Notes: a model not told the origin generated them from the letters alone. A DNA stretch of 51,422 nt from Acidobacterium sp. (GCA_003131625.1 PKVY01000036.1:14973-66394); one strand, 5' to 3'; positions 34,210 through 42,079 are shown, counted from the stretch's first letter. Made by a program: numbers and translations.

Positions 34210-34664
34210 GCAAGACACTCACCGATCCCGCTGACATGATCCGCCGCGGCGCTCCCCGCCTCATCCATTCCGACGAAGAACTCGCCGAGTACACGCGCAC
34301 CCTCTTCAGCCTCACCTCGAAGTCAAAGCCCACCGCGGCCGAGCAGGAGGCCATCGATCTCCTCACCCTCCTCATCGAGCAGTACGAAGCCTTGCGCTAC
34401 CCCCTTCCCAAAGCGCGCGCGGTTGAGGTTTTGCGCCTGCTGATGGAACGGAACGGCGTCTCGCAGGGCAAGATCACCCCCGAACTCGGCTTTCAGGCCT
34501 CCGCCTCGCTCATCCTGTTTGGTAAACGCCAGCTCAACCGCGGTCACATCGCCCGCCTCAGCAGGCGCTTTCACGTCTCCCCGGCCGTTTTCTTCGACGA
34601 GCGATCGACGATTGCCCTGCGCCGCAAGGTGAAAAAGAAGAAATCCCGCTCCAGCCGCGGCTGA
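34206..34664 (+). CDS. HigA-type antitoxin, second tandem copy
   Basis: A 152-residue paralogue of the preceding protein; both begin MSKTL-DP--MIRRGAPRLI and share the EQEAI-LLT-LIE block and HIARLS-RFHVSPAVFFDE. The two genes are clearly products of a tandem duplication and are joined by an ATGA overlap. The substitutions between them cluster around the HTH (GFQASASLILFGKRQLNRG here), so DNA or toxin specificity may have diverged. It ends in a lysine-rich KKKKSRSSRG tail. Confidence 0.85.
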   Translation: MSKTLTDPADMIRRGAPRLIHSDEELAEYTRTLFSLTSKSKPTAAEQEAIDLLTLLIEQYEALRYPLPKARAVEVLRLLMERNGVSQGKITPELGFQASASLILFGKRQLNRGHIARLSRRFHVSPAVFFDERSTIALRRKVKKKKSRSSRG

Positions 34665-34706
34665 ACGCCCGTTTCTTCACAGCTTCACACCTAAGGTTGC
34701 ACGGTG

Positions 34707-34982
34707 TTAAGGCCACCGCTGCGCGCCATGCAGCAAGCGAATGACGACGATCTCCTCGTCGCTCACGACATACACCAGCACCCACGGAAGCGGAGTCATC
34801 GCCAACTCCCGCGTCCCCCGCATTCGGCCCAACCGGCCGATCAGCGGTAACCGCAACGGGGTTTCCGGCGCGTGATAAATCGTCTTTGTCAAACGCGGCG
34901 CATGAAGTGGTGTTTGTTCAAACAGGTAATCGCTGATGCGCTCCAGATCGGCCCATGCCGACTCCGTCCATCGCAGGCGCAT
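34707..34982 (-). CDS. parE: ParE/RelE-family toxin
   Basis: A 91-residue toxin of the ParE type. The sequence reads LRWTESAWADLERISDYLFEQTPLHAPRLTKTIYHA, then PLIGRLGRMRGTRELAMTPLPWVLVYVV and EEIVVIRLLHGAQRWP; this helical hairpin followed by a beta sheet ending in HGAQxWP is diagnostic. Family members poison gyrase or cleave mRNA. Its ATG overlaps the antitoxin stop by 1 nt (TGATG). It converges on the second higA copy with 42 nt between. Confidence 0.9.
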   Translation of the reverse strand: MRLRWTESAWADLERISDYLFEQTPLHAPRLTKTIYHAPETPLRLPLIGRLGRMRGTRELAMTPLPWVLVYVVSDEEIVVIRLLHGAQRWP

Positions 34983-35218
34983 CAGGCCGTGCGCCGCTGG
35001 CTCAGCCGCTCCTCGAGGCGCCTGCCTAATTCCTCATGGCTTAGGATCTCGCCACGCTCCAGATCGGCCAGCCCCTTCTCGACCTCGGCAATAAACCACG
35101 CATCGTGATCCACCATGCGTTCAACGGCCTCAAGGACCAGCGAGCCGCTGTCTCGTCCCTGCTCGGCAGCAAGGCGGCTCAGCTTCCCTTCAAGATCGGC
35201 AGGCAGGATGACTTCCAT
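34982..35218 (-). CDS. parD: ParD-like antitoxin
   Basis: A 78-residue protein with a ribbon-helix-helix-like N-terminus (MEVILPADLEGKLSRLAAEQGRD) followed by an extended acidic region (FIAEVEKGLADLERGEILSHEELGRRLEERL) of the kind that wraps the ParE toxin. Antitoxin-first order and the TGATG overlap are typical of parDE. A promoter candidate directly precedes it on the minus strand. Confidence 0.87.
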   Translation of the reverse strand: MEVILPADLEGKLSRLAAEQGRDSGSLVLEAVERMVDHDAWFIAEVEKGLADLERGEILSHEELGRRLEERLSQRRTA

Positions 35219-35224
35219 GATTCA

Positions 35225-35253
35225 AGCGTAAGAACCCCCTTGAACCATGTCAA
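35225..35253 (-). promoter_or_regulatory. Promoter candidate of parDE
   Basis: On the minus strand a perfect -35 box TTGACA (35248-35253) is followed after 17 nt by TACGCT (35225-35230), a weak -10 box. The antitoxin ATG begins 7 nt downstream, so the transcript would be leaderless or nearly so. Confidence 0.5.
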
Positions 35254-35331
35254 CGCAATTCTCCACCCTCAACTGAGTTGCGCCCCAGGGCACAATAGTC
35301 GGGACTAAAATCAAATTTCGGACCACTCCGC

Positions 35332-36297
35332 GTGACCGCCACCATCCCAGCCAACGCAGCCCCGGCAACCCATCCGCCTGCCGCGCTCCGCCGTTTCGCC
35401 TGGTTCGTCCTCGCGTACAACGTCGCCGTCATCGTCTGGGGATCCGCCGTCCGCGCCACCGGCTCCGGCGCTGGCTGCGGCGACCATTGGCCCCTCTGCA
35501 ACGGAACCGTGGTCCAGCATCACCCCGCCATCGCAACGCTCATCGAATTCGCCCATCGCGCCACCAGCGGCATCGACCTCCTCTGCGTCGTCGCCCTCGT
35601 CGTCTGGACCTTCGCCGCCGTTCCGCACCGTCACCTCGCCCGCGCCTGCGCCATTGCCGTCCTCGTTCTCACCCTCAACGAAGCCCTGCTCGGCGCGCTC
35701 CTCGTTTTGCTCGGCCACACCGCTCAGGATCGCTCACCCTCTCGCGCTTTCTACCTCGGCCTCCACCTCACCAACACGCTGCTTCTGCTCGCCGCGCTCG
35801 CCCTCACCGCGCACTTCCTCGCACGCCGCGCGGGCGCATTCCGCGGATCCCTCACCGTTCACTCACCGCGGCTCGCCCTCACCGGCCTCATCGCCACTCT
35901 TATCGTCGGCGTCACCGGCTCCCTCGCGGCCCTCGGCGACACGCTCTATCCCGCGCACAATCTCCTCACCGCAATCGCGCAGGATTTCTCCTCCGGCACC
36001 TCCTGGCTTCTCCAGATTCGCTGGCTCCATCCGGCCATCAGCCTCATCGCCGGAGCCTTCATCGTCTGGCTTATCGCCCGCAGCCTGCGCGACTCCGCCA
36101 ACCGCACCCTTGCCAGCGGAGTCCTGTTCCTGCTCGCGCTCCAGTACCTCCTCGGCGTTGCTGACGTCGCCCTTCTCGCTCCCACCTGGATGCAAATGGC
36201 CCACCTCCTCGGCGCGGACCTGCTCTGGATCGCCCTCGTGATCCTCTCCGCTCGCACCTGCCTCATCCCGGCGCAGCCATCATCCCGCGCGCAATAA
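35332..36297 (+). CDS. Heme A synthase (CtaA/Cox15 family)
   Basis: A 321-residue membrane protein with about eight hydrophobic segments that hydroxylates heme O to heme A for cytochrome oxidase. Family motifs: VIVWGSAVRATGSGAGCGDHWPLCNG near the N-terminus (split by no gap), EFAHRATSGIDL, YLGLHLTNTLLLLAALAL, RWLHPAISLIAGAF and QMAHLLGADLLWIAL; the four His residues in these helices match heme ligands in the CtaA/Cox15 family. The GTG start at 35332 has no strong Shine-Dalgarno. No oxidase subunit genes are adjacent. A weak TCCCG/CGGGA hairpin (36306-36318) follows the stop. Confidence 0.88.
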   Translation: MTATIPANAAPATHPPAALRRFAWFVLAYNVAVIVWGSAVRATGSGAGCGDHWPLCNGTVVQHHPAIATLIEFAHRATSGIDLLCVVALVVWTFAAVPHRHLARACAIAVLVLTLNEALLGALLVLLGHTAQDRSPSRAFYLGLHLTNTLLLLAALALTAHFLARRAGAFRGSLTVHSPRLALTGLIATLIVGVTGSLAALGDTLYPAHNLLTAIAQDFSSGTSWLLQIRWLHPAISLIAGAFIVWLIARSLRDSANRTLASGVLFLLALQYLLGVADVALLAPTWMQMAHLLGADLLWIALVILSARTCLIPAQPSSRAQ

Positions 36298-36438
36298 CGC
36301 CTGTCTCCCGATCCGGGATGCCGCGCCTTGCTTCCTATCCAACCGTCGCGTAGATTGCTGTGTTGGCGTGCATTCGGTCCTCATTGCGGCCGAGTGGCCT
36401 GATCAATCGCGATTCGCCCGGAACGAAGGTATTCTCAA

Positions 36439-38511
36439 ATGCGCATTTCCTGCCGCCTTGCTGCAAGCGTTTTCACTGCCCTCCTAGTCACCGCCGCGCC
36501 ATACCTCTACGCCCAGGCCACCAGTTACTCTGACAAGCCGCCGCTGCTCCTCGGCGCTGCCTGGTATCCAGAGCAGTGGCCCGAATCCCAGTGGGATCAC
36601 GACCTCTCGCTCATGGAAGCCGCTCACATCAACGTCGTCCGTGTCGGCGAATTTGCCTGGAGCTCCATGGAGCCCTCGGAGGGCAACTACGACTTCGGCT
36701 GGCTCGACCGCGCCATCGCCCTCGCCGCCAAACACCACATCTGCGTCGTCCTCGGCACACCCACCGCCGCGCCGCCCGCATGGCTCACCACCAAATATCC
36801 TCAGACCCTCCGCGTCGACGAAAACGGCCGCCGCGCCGAACATGGCAATCGCCAGCACTTTTCCTTCACCGATCCCAAATATCTCCAGTTCGCGCACGAC
36901 ATCGCCGAGCAGACGGCAATCCATTTTGGCCACAATCCCAACGTCGTCGGCTGGCAGCTCGATAACGAATACGCGGAGCCCGACTTCGGCCCCTCCGCCC
37001 GTCAGCAGTTCCACGAGTGGCTACAGAAAAAATACGGCACCGTCGCCGAACTCAATCGCCGCTGGGCGACTGCCTACTGGAGCCAGACCTACGACAACTT
37101 CGACGAAATTCCGGTCCGTGAAAACGGCGAAAATCCCGCCCTCCTCCTCGAGTGGAAGCGCTTCGTCAGCAATACCTGGAAGAACTACTCCGAAAATCAA
37201 ATCTCCGCCATCCGTCCCCACGCTGACCCGCGCCAGTTCATCACCACCAACACCATGGGCTGGTTCGACGGCTTCGACGAATACACCGTCCACAGCGTCC
37301 TCGACATCGCCGCATGGGACGACTACATCGACTCCGACCACTTCGACTACATCGACAATGCCGCTCGCCACGACCTGACCCGCGGTTTCAAGCAGAAAAA
37401 TTTCTGGGTCATGGAAACCGAGCCCGCCTTCGTTAACTGGCGCAAGACCAACACGCCGTTGCTGAAAGGCCAGGTGCGCGACATGGCCTGGCAGGCCATC
37501 GGCCACGGCGCCGACACCGTCGAGTACTGGCAGTGGCGCAGCGCTCCCAATGGCCAGGAGGAATACCACGGCGTCCTCATCGGCGCCGACGGCACGCCCG
37601 TTCCCGTTTATGACGAAATCCGCCAGACTGGCGAAGAATTCGCCAAAGCCGGTCCGGCAATCGCCGGTACTTCACCGCACGCCGACGTGGCCCTGGTCAA
37701 CGATTACGATTCGCGCTGGGCTATCACCTTCCAGCGCCACTCCGCCAACTTCGATCCCGTCGGCGAAATGCTCGCCTTCTACCGCCCCCTCCGTGAGCAG
37801 GCGCAGTCTGTCGACATGATCTCCATCAACGCCCCTCTCGACGGCTACAAAGTCGTCGAACTCCCCGGCCTCAACGTCATCTCGCAAGCCACCGCCGATC
37901 GCCTCATGGCGTACGTCCGCAACGGCGGCCATCTCCTCCTCGGTCCACGCACCGCCATGAAGGACGAATTCAACGCGCTGCAGCCCGAGGGTCAGCCCGG
38001 CCCCCTCGAGTCTTTCCTCGGTGGCCGCGTCGATCAGTTCTACGCTCTCGACTCCGACGTTCCCCTCACCGGCGACCTCGGCACCGGCACCGCCAACATC
38101 TGGGCCGAGCAGCTCAGCGTCCAGTCCCCCGAAACCAAAGTCGTCGAGCGTTATGGAAAAAGTAATGGCTGGCTCGACGATCAACCCGCCATCCTCACCC
38201 GCCAGGTCGGCAAAGGGAGCATCACCTACGTAGGCGCATGGCTCAGTCCGGCGCTCCTCAACACCCTCACCACCGGTCTTCTCGAAGAAGCCGGCGTCAA
38301 GCCCATCCTCCCTGGCGTCCTCGCAGGCGTGGAAGTCTCTCGCCGCTCCGGCGAAGGAAAATCAGTCCTCATCCTCATCAATCACAACACCAGCGAAGAA
38401 CACATCTCGCTGCCCATGCCCATGCGCGATCTGATTGGCAGCCAGGGATCCGCACTCACCGCGGTCGATCTGCCCGGGTATGGCGTCGCCGTCCTGGCAG
38501 CAGAAAAATGA
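36439..38511 (+). CDS. Secreted beta-galactosidase (GH42)
   Basis: A 690-residue glycoside hydrolase family 42 enzyme. The signal peptide ends near YLYAQ. GAAWYPEQWPESQWDHDLSLM opens the TIM barrel, WQLDNEYAEPDF holds the acid/base Glu near residue 177, and VMETEPAFVNW holds the nucleophile Glu near residue 326. The trimerisation and C-terminal beta domains follow (KVVELPGLNVISQATADRLMAYVRNGGHLLLGPR is recognisable in pieces). It acts on beta-galactosides outside the cytoplasm, which is unusual because many GH42 enzymes are cytosolic. GAAGG precedes the ATG by 9 nt. A strong hairpin terminator follows. Confidence 0.93.
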   Translation: MRISCRLAASVFTALLVTAAPYLYAQATSYSDKPPLLLGAAWYPEQWPESQWDHDLSLMEAAHINVVRVGEFAWSSMEPSEGNYDFGWLDRAIALAAKHHICVVLGTPTAAPPAWLTTKYPQTLRVDENGRRAEHGNRQHFSFTDPKYLQFAHDIAEQTAIHFGHNPNVVGWQLDNEYAEPDFGPSARQQFHEWLQKKYGTVAELNRRWATAYWSQTYDNFDEIPVRENGENPALLLEWKRFVSNTWKNYSENQISAIRPHADPRQFITTNTMGWFDGFDEYTVHSVLDIAAWDDYIDSDHFDYIDNAARHDLTRGFKQKNFWVMETEPAFVNWRKTNTPLLKGQVRDMAWQAIGHGADTVEYWQWRSAPNGQEEYHGVLIGADGTPVPVYDEIRQTGEEFAKAGPAIAGTSPHADVALVNDYDSRWAITFQRHSANFDPVGEMLAFYRPLREQAQSVDMISINAPLDGYKVVELPGLNVISQATADRLMAYVRNGGHLLLGPRTAMKDEFNALQPEGQPGPLESFLGGRVDQFYALDSDVPLTGDLGTGTANIWAEQLSVQSPETKVVERYGKSNGWLDDQPAILTRQVGKGSITYVGAWLSPALLNTLTTGLLEEAGVKPILPGVLAGVEVSRRSGEGKSVLILINHNTSEEHISLPMPMRDLIGSQGSALTAVDLPGYGVAVLAAEK

Positions 38512-38554
38512 TTTACATTGGCTGAGTCTTCCGCCCGCCTGGAATCGTCCAGCC

Positions 38555-38568
38555 CAACAAGCTTGTTG
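38555..38568. repeat. 14-bp perfect palindrome
   Basis: CAACAAGCTTGTTG reads the same on both strands. It lies between the GH42 gene and the terminator hairpin. No function is visible; it could extend the termination region or bind a dimeric regulator. Confidence 0.5.
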
Positions 38569-38580
38569 TCCTCCCAAACG

Positions 38581-38610
38581 CCGGAGATCCTCGTGATCTC
38601 CGGTGCTCTT
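38581..38610. terminator. Hairpin terminator between convergent genes
   Basis: A perfect 9-bp stem CCGGAGATC/GATCTCCGG with a 5-nt loop (CTCGT) at 38581-38603, followed by a short pyrimidine run TGCTCTTTCT. It lies between the GH42 gene (+) and the UvrC-like gene (-). The T tract is weak, so efficiency is uncertain. Confidence 0.65.
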
Positions 38611-38637
38611 TCTGGGCCGGCTTGCTGTCCCCGTTTT

Positions 38638-38658
38638 CTAATCCCTAATCTCTAATCC
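38638..38658. repeat. Heptamer tandem repeat, three units (CTAATCC type)
   Basis: Units CTAATCC, CTAATCT, CTAATCC in perfect 7-bp register. On the minus strand they read GGATTAG, AGATTAG, GGATTAG, and the first GGATTAG supplies the last bases and the TAG stop of the UvrC-like gene. Confidence 0.85.
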
Positions 38659-39884
38659 CTGCTCTTCTGATACACGCGAGAAATCGCGCGCAGCAGCGTC
38701 TTCGCCGGAACCTTGCCATCCTCACCCGCAAACACAATCTCCCCCACCCGCTTCGCCTGCGGACGGTAGTACCACCGGCTGAAGAGACACAGATAATCCG
38801 CTGCCTCTCCACTGCGACTCTTGTCCCTCGTCTTGCGCTCCTTTGCCGGAGTCAATTCCGTCAGCGCATTCTCCAGCCTCTGCTCCAGTTCATCGCGTGA
38901 CGCGACCGTCACAACGGACCCCTCCAGAGGAACAGCCTCCATCATCCCCACCGGCTGCGTATACAGCGAAGTCGACCCCGCTGTCTCGTTCGCATGCCGC
39001 ATCCCTGCCACCGAAAACAGCGCCGGCCCGCGCAACGACCCCCGTGTCAGCGAAAACAACGCCACATGCTCCGCCTCGGCCGCAGCCTGCACCACTACGC
39101 CATCCAGATGCGCAAGCGCCCGCACCACTTCCGGAACCCCCTCCGCCACCGCCTCCGCCTTCGTCAGCCGCGCATGCAGTTCGGCAGCCTTCTCAAACTC
39201 CATCAGCTCCGACGCTCCGTCGCGCTCTTTTTGCAGCGCCTCCACCAAACTCCCGCCGCGCGTCCGCAAAAACGCCCGCACCGCCGCTGCTTCTTCTTCA
39301 TAGCGCTCATCCGTGCAGCCTTTGAAGCACGGCGCCAGGCACTTCTTCATTTCCGAATACACGCACCCCGGAAACGACGTGTCCGGCGCCAGGTCATCGA
39401 CGCACCGCCGCAGCTTAAACAGGTCCAGCATGTCCTCACTGAATCTCTCCGCCGCAACCCGCGATGGAAACGGCCCATACAGATCCTCCATCGCCGCTTT
39501 TGTAATACGATTGGTTACATATACTCGCGGATAATCGTTCTCCACGGCCATTCGTAACAACGACGGCGACTTGAGATGCAACCGTTTCCGCGCCCGCTCT
39601 CCAAAAGCCGTCCACGAAGCCTCATATAACCGGAGCCGCGCCTCAAAGTCCGACCCTGTCAGCGCATATTCGACCCGTGCTACACGCCCCGCCAACTGCA
39701 GCCGCTTCGATTGATCCGGCCGCGCATCCAGCAGCCTGCGAAGGCGCCGACGCAGATTCGGCGTCCGGCTGATGTACGGCTCCGCTCGCGCATCCTCGCC
39801 AAACAGCGCAAAAACCCCGGCCGCGGTGGGAATCTCCTCCCACTGCGGCTCGGCCACATTAAACGGGATTTGGATTGGAAACAT
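38652..39884 (-). CDS. UvrC-like protein, N-terminal half only
   Basis: A 410-residue protein covering only the N-terminal half of UvrC (about 600 residues), similar in size logic to Cho. A GIY-YIG-like domain lies at 18-95 but is altered: GVF replaces GIY and YIS replaces YVG, while NLRRRL and a candidate catalytic Glu at 88 remain. The Fe-S cysteine pattern C161, C174, C182, C186 (RRCVDD, PGCVYSEMKKCLAPC) is intact. A UVR helical hairpin for UvrB contact lies at about 215-250. The RNase H-like 5'-nuclease and HhH domains are absent. It may be an auxiliary excision nuclease or a non-catalytic UvrB partner. The last codons lie in a heptamer repeat. Confidence 0.8.
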   Translation of the reverse strand: MFPIQIPFNVAEPQWEEIPTAAGVFALFGEDARAEPYISRTPNLRRRLRRLLDARPDQSKRLQLAGRVARVEYALTGSDFEARLRLYEASWTAFGERARKRLHLKSPSLLRMAVENDYPRVYVTNRITKAAMEDLYGPFPSRVAAERFSEDMLDLFKLRRCVDDLAPDTSFPGCVYSEMKKCLAPCFKGCTDERYEEEAAAVRAFLRTRGGSLVEALQKERDGASELMEFEKAAELHARLTKAEAVAEGVPEVVRALAHLDGVVVQAAAEAEHVALFSLTRGSLRGPALFSVAGMRHANETAGSTSLYTQPVGMMEAVPLEGSVVTVASRDELEQRLENALTELTPAKERKTRDKSRSGEAADYLCLFSRWYYRPQAKRVGEIVFAGEDGKVPAKTLLRAISRVYQKSRD

Positions 39885-39928
39885 CGATGCGATTCCTGCG
39901 GCACTTCCGCAACCAGGATACTCGTTTC

Positions 39929-39963
39929 CTACTGGCTATTGGCTACTCCCGGCACCCTGTCTT
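39929..39963. repeat. Degenerate heptamer repeat, four to five units (CTACTGG type)
   Basis: Units CTACTGG, CTATTGG, CTACTCC, CGGCACC, CTGTCTT keep a 7-bp phase with increasing decay. The array fills the gap between the start of the UvrC-like gene and the stop of the TldE gene, touching the stop codon of the latter. Confidence 0.7.
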
Positions 39964-41357
39964 CACGCCCCCGCGATGGTCATCCCATCCACCCGCAGCG
40001 TCGGAGCCGCCGTCGCGCCCCGAAACACCAAGTCGCTCCCGATCGCCATGATGTTCCTCAGCATCTCCCGCAAATTCCCCGCAATCGTGATCTCGTGCAC
40101 CGGATAAGCCAGCTCGCCATTCTCAATCCACAACCCAGCAGCCCCGCGCGAATAATCCCCCGTCACCAGATTCACGCCGTGCCCCAGCATTCGCGTCAGG
40201 TACAAACCCCGCTCCACGCCGCGAACAATCTCCTCCGCCGCCTGCGTTCCCGCCTCCAAAAACAAATTCCCCGCATCCAAATACGGATTCCCGGCGAGTC
40301 CTCGCCCCGCATTCCCCGTGCTCTTCATCCCCAGCTTCCGTCCCGCATACGTATTCAGCACGTAGCTCCGCAGCACGCCCTTCTCCACAATCACCGTCCG
40401 CCGGCTCGGCAGTCCCTCCGCATCGAACGGTGAAGTCCCGAATCCTCCAGGAATCGTCCCGTCATCCACCACCGTCACGGATGGCGCCGCGACCTCCTCG
40501 CCCAGCTTCCCCGCAAAAATCGACGCTCCTCGATAAATTGCATCGCCCGCCGCCGCGTCGAAGATCGCTCCAACCATCCCCCGAGCCACCTCCGGCGCGA
40601 ACACCACCGGAGCCTGCTGCGTCGGAACCCGCCGGGCATCGAGCATCCGCAGCGTGCGCCGCGCCGCCTCCCGTCCTACCTCCTCCGGCTGCTCCAGATC
40701 CCGAAACGCCCGCGCCTGCGACCACCAGTAATCGCGCTGCATCTCCCCATTCGCGCCCTGAGCAATCGGGCTCGTCGCGATCGAGCAATACGACGACCGG
40801 TACTCGCCCATGAATCCCCGCGAGTTGGCAAACACCCTCCGCCCCGTCGCTGCATCGAAGCTCGCCCCATCGCTGTTCACCAGCCGCGTATCCACCGCCA
40901 TCGACGCCGCCTCGGCTCGCCGCGCCCACGCGATGCGCTCTTCGATCGGCAGCGAGTACACGTCCTCGTGATACAGCTCCAGGTCTCCGCTCAGCTTTCC
41001 AAATTCCCCCGCCTCCGCGAGCCCCGCGAACGCATCCACCGACGTCACCTGCGCCAGCGCCACCGCGCCGTTCACCAGATGCTCGATGCCCTCCGGAGTG
41101 AAGTCGCTCGACGAAGTGCTCGCTACCCGATACCCGTTCTCCGCCGCCGTCAGCACCCGCAGCCCAATCCCGCGCGACCCCGACTCTTTCAGTGTCTCCA
41201 CTTCCCCCAGCCGCACCGTCGTCGAAAACTCGTCGCCCTCCCGGATCGTCACCTCCGCATCCGACGCCCCCGCCAGCAGCGCCCGCGACACGACAAACTC
41301 TGCCAGCTCCTGCAGATCGGTTCTGTCCCCAACGGATCTGGCAACTGGGTTCGGCAT
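39963..41357 (-). CDS. pmbA: TldE/PmbA-family metalloprotease subunit
   Basis: A 464-residue protein of the PmbA/TldE family. Recognisable blocks are DAEVTIREGDEFSTTVRLGEVETLKESGSRGIGLRVL at the N-terminus, APVVFAPEVARGMVGAIFDAA, FDAEGLPSRRTVIVEKGVLRSYVLNTYAGRKLG and NLVTGDYSRGAAGLWIENGELAYPVHEITIAGNL (each in short pieces). TldE lacks the metal site and works with TldD, as a heterodimer that degrades or matures peptides. The tldD gene lies 760 bp upstream on the same strand, with a toxin-antitoxin pair on the opposite strand between them. Confidence 0.92.
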   Translation of the reverse strand: MPNPVARSVGDRTDLQELAEFVVSRALLAGASDAEVTIREGDEFSTTVRLGEVETLKESGSRGIGLRVLTAAENGYRVASTSSSDFTPEGIEHLVNGAVALAQVTSVDAFAGLAEAGEFGKLSGDLELYHEDVYSLPIEERIAWARRAEAASMAVDTRLVNSDGASFDAATGRRVFANSRGFMGEYRSSYCSIATSPIAQGANGEMQRDYWWSQARAFRDLEQPEEVGREAARRTLRMLDARRVPTQQAPVVFAPEVARGMVGAIFDAAAGDAIYRGASIFAGKLGEEVAAPSVTVVDDGTIPGGFGTSPFDAEGLPSRRTVIVEKGVLRSYVLNTYAGRKLGMKSTGNAGRGLAGNPYLDAGNLFLEAGTQAAEEIVRGVERGLYLTRMLGHGVNLVTGDYSRGAAGLWIENGELAYPVHEITIAGNLREMLRNIMAIGSDLVFRGATAAPTLRVDGMTIAGA

Positions 41358-41429
41358 AACCTCAAACTATCAAAAGCCACTTGAATTAGATGTTTTTTCG
41401 GACGCGGTTCATATTTGCGTCGACGGGCT

Positions 41430-41459
41430 TTGATCACAGTATATCCATTCTGATATAAT
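41430..41459 (+). promoter_or_regulatory. Leaderless promoter of the third toxin-antitoxin module
   Basis: The -35 box TTGATC (41430-41435) is followed after 18 nt by a consensus -10 box TATAAT (41454-41459). The toxin ATG at 41466 begins 6 nt after the -10 box, so transcription should start at or next to the start codon. Confidence 0.75.
41440..41457. promoter_or_regulatory. Inverted repeat over the -10 box (probable autoregulatory operator)
   Basis: TATATC at 41440-41445 and GATATA at 41452-41457 form a perfect 6-bp inverted repeat with a 6-bp spacer; the right arm overlaps the TATAAT box. An antitoxin dimer binding here would block the promoter, the usual logic of type II modules. Confidence 0.6.
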
Positions 41460-41465
41460 CCCTGC

Positions 41466-41792
41466 ATGAAGCCGATAGTGTTTCTCGGCGATTCGCGAAA
41501 AACGTTGCGCGAGTTTCCGAAGAGCGCTCGGCAGCTGGCTGGGTACCAGTTAAGGCGGCTGCAGATGGGCATACAGGCGAGCGATTTCAAGCCAATGCCA
41601 TCCATTGGCAAAGGTGTTGAGGAGCTCCGCATCTGGGCGGAGTCAGGCACTTACCGGGTGCTGTACACGGCTCGGCTTGCGGAGGCGGTTTATGTCATCC
41701 ATGCCTTCCCGAAGAAGACCAGAGCCACTTCGCACCGCGATATTGAGATTGCGCGTGAGCGGTTCCAGCAAATGATGCGAGGGAGAAGATGA
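41466..41792 (+). CDS. RelE/Gp49-like toxin
   Basis: A 108-residue protein of the phage-derived Gp49-like/HigB-2 group of the RelE superfamily. Key segments: FLGDSRKTLREFPKSARQLAGYQLRRLQ, GVEELRIWAESGTYRVLYTA and YVIHAFPKKTRATSHRDIEIARERFQQM; the VxHAFxKKT element is diagnostic. It should inhibit translation by mRNA cleavage. It overlaps the antitoxin gene by 4 nt in the toxin-first order. The gene is less GC-biased than the tldD/tldE genes around it, in keeping with acquisition. Confidence 0.9.
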   Translation: MKPIVFLGDSRKTLREFPKSARQLAGYQLRRLQMGIQASDFKPMPSIGKGVEELRIWAESGTYRVLYTARLAEAVYVIHAFPKKTRATSHRDIEIARERFQQMMRGRR

Positions 41793-42079
41793 GAAAACTG
41801 AAAGCCGAAAAGTTCGCCAACGTCTGGGATGCGCTTGCCGACACGCCGGAAGAGTCGGCCAATCTCACTCTGCGCTCCGAGCTCATGATGAGGATCGAAG
41901 CGATCATGAAACAAAATGGTTGGACTCAGGCGGAGGCTGCGAAGCGCTGCGGGGTCACCCAGCCACGCATCAACGATCTGCTGCGCGGACGGATTTCGCG
42001 ATTTTCCCTGGATGCGCTGGTAAATATCATCTCAAGACTGGGCTGCCGCGTCAGGGTCAAGATCGAACACGCCGCCTAA
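41789..42079 (+). CDS. XRE-family antitoxin
   Basis: A 96-residue DNA-binding protein. A helix-turn-helix is clear in the second half: MMRIEAIMKQNGWTQAEAAKRCGVTQPRINDLLRGRISRFSLDALVNI, of the HTH_37 type usually paired with Gp49-like toxins. The N-terminal DALADTPEESANL region should contact the toxin. It ends 39 nt before the tldD stop on the opposite strand. It probably represses its own leaderless promoter through the inverted repeat at 41440. Confidence 0.9.
   Translation: MRKLKAEKFANVWDALADTPEESANLTLRSELMMRIEAIMKQNGWTQAEAAKRCGVTQPRINDLLRGRISRFSLDALVNIISRLGCRVRVKIEHAA

Noticed and set aside
41466..42079. Prophage remnant
   Set aside because: The Gp49-like name comes from phage relatives, but the pair is an ordinary type II toxin-antitoxin module with no other phage gene nearby.
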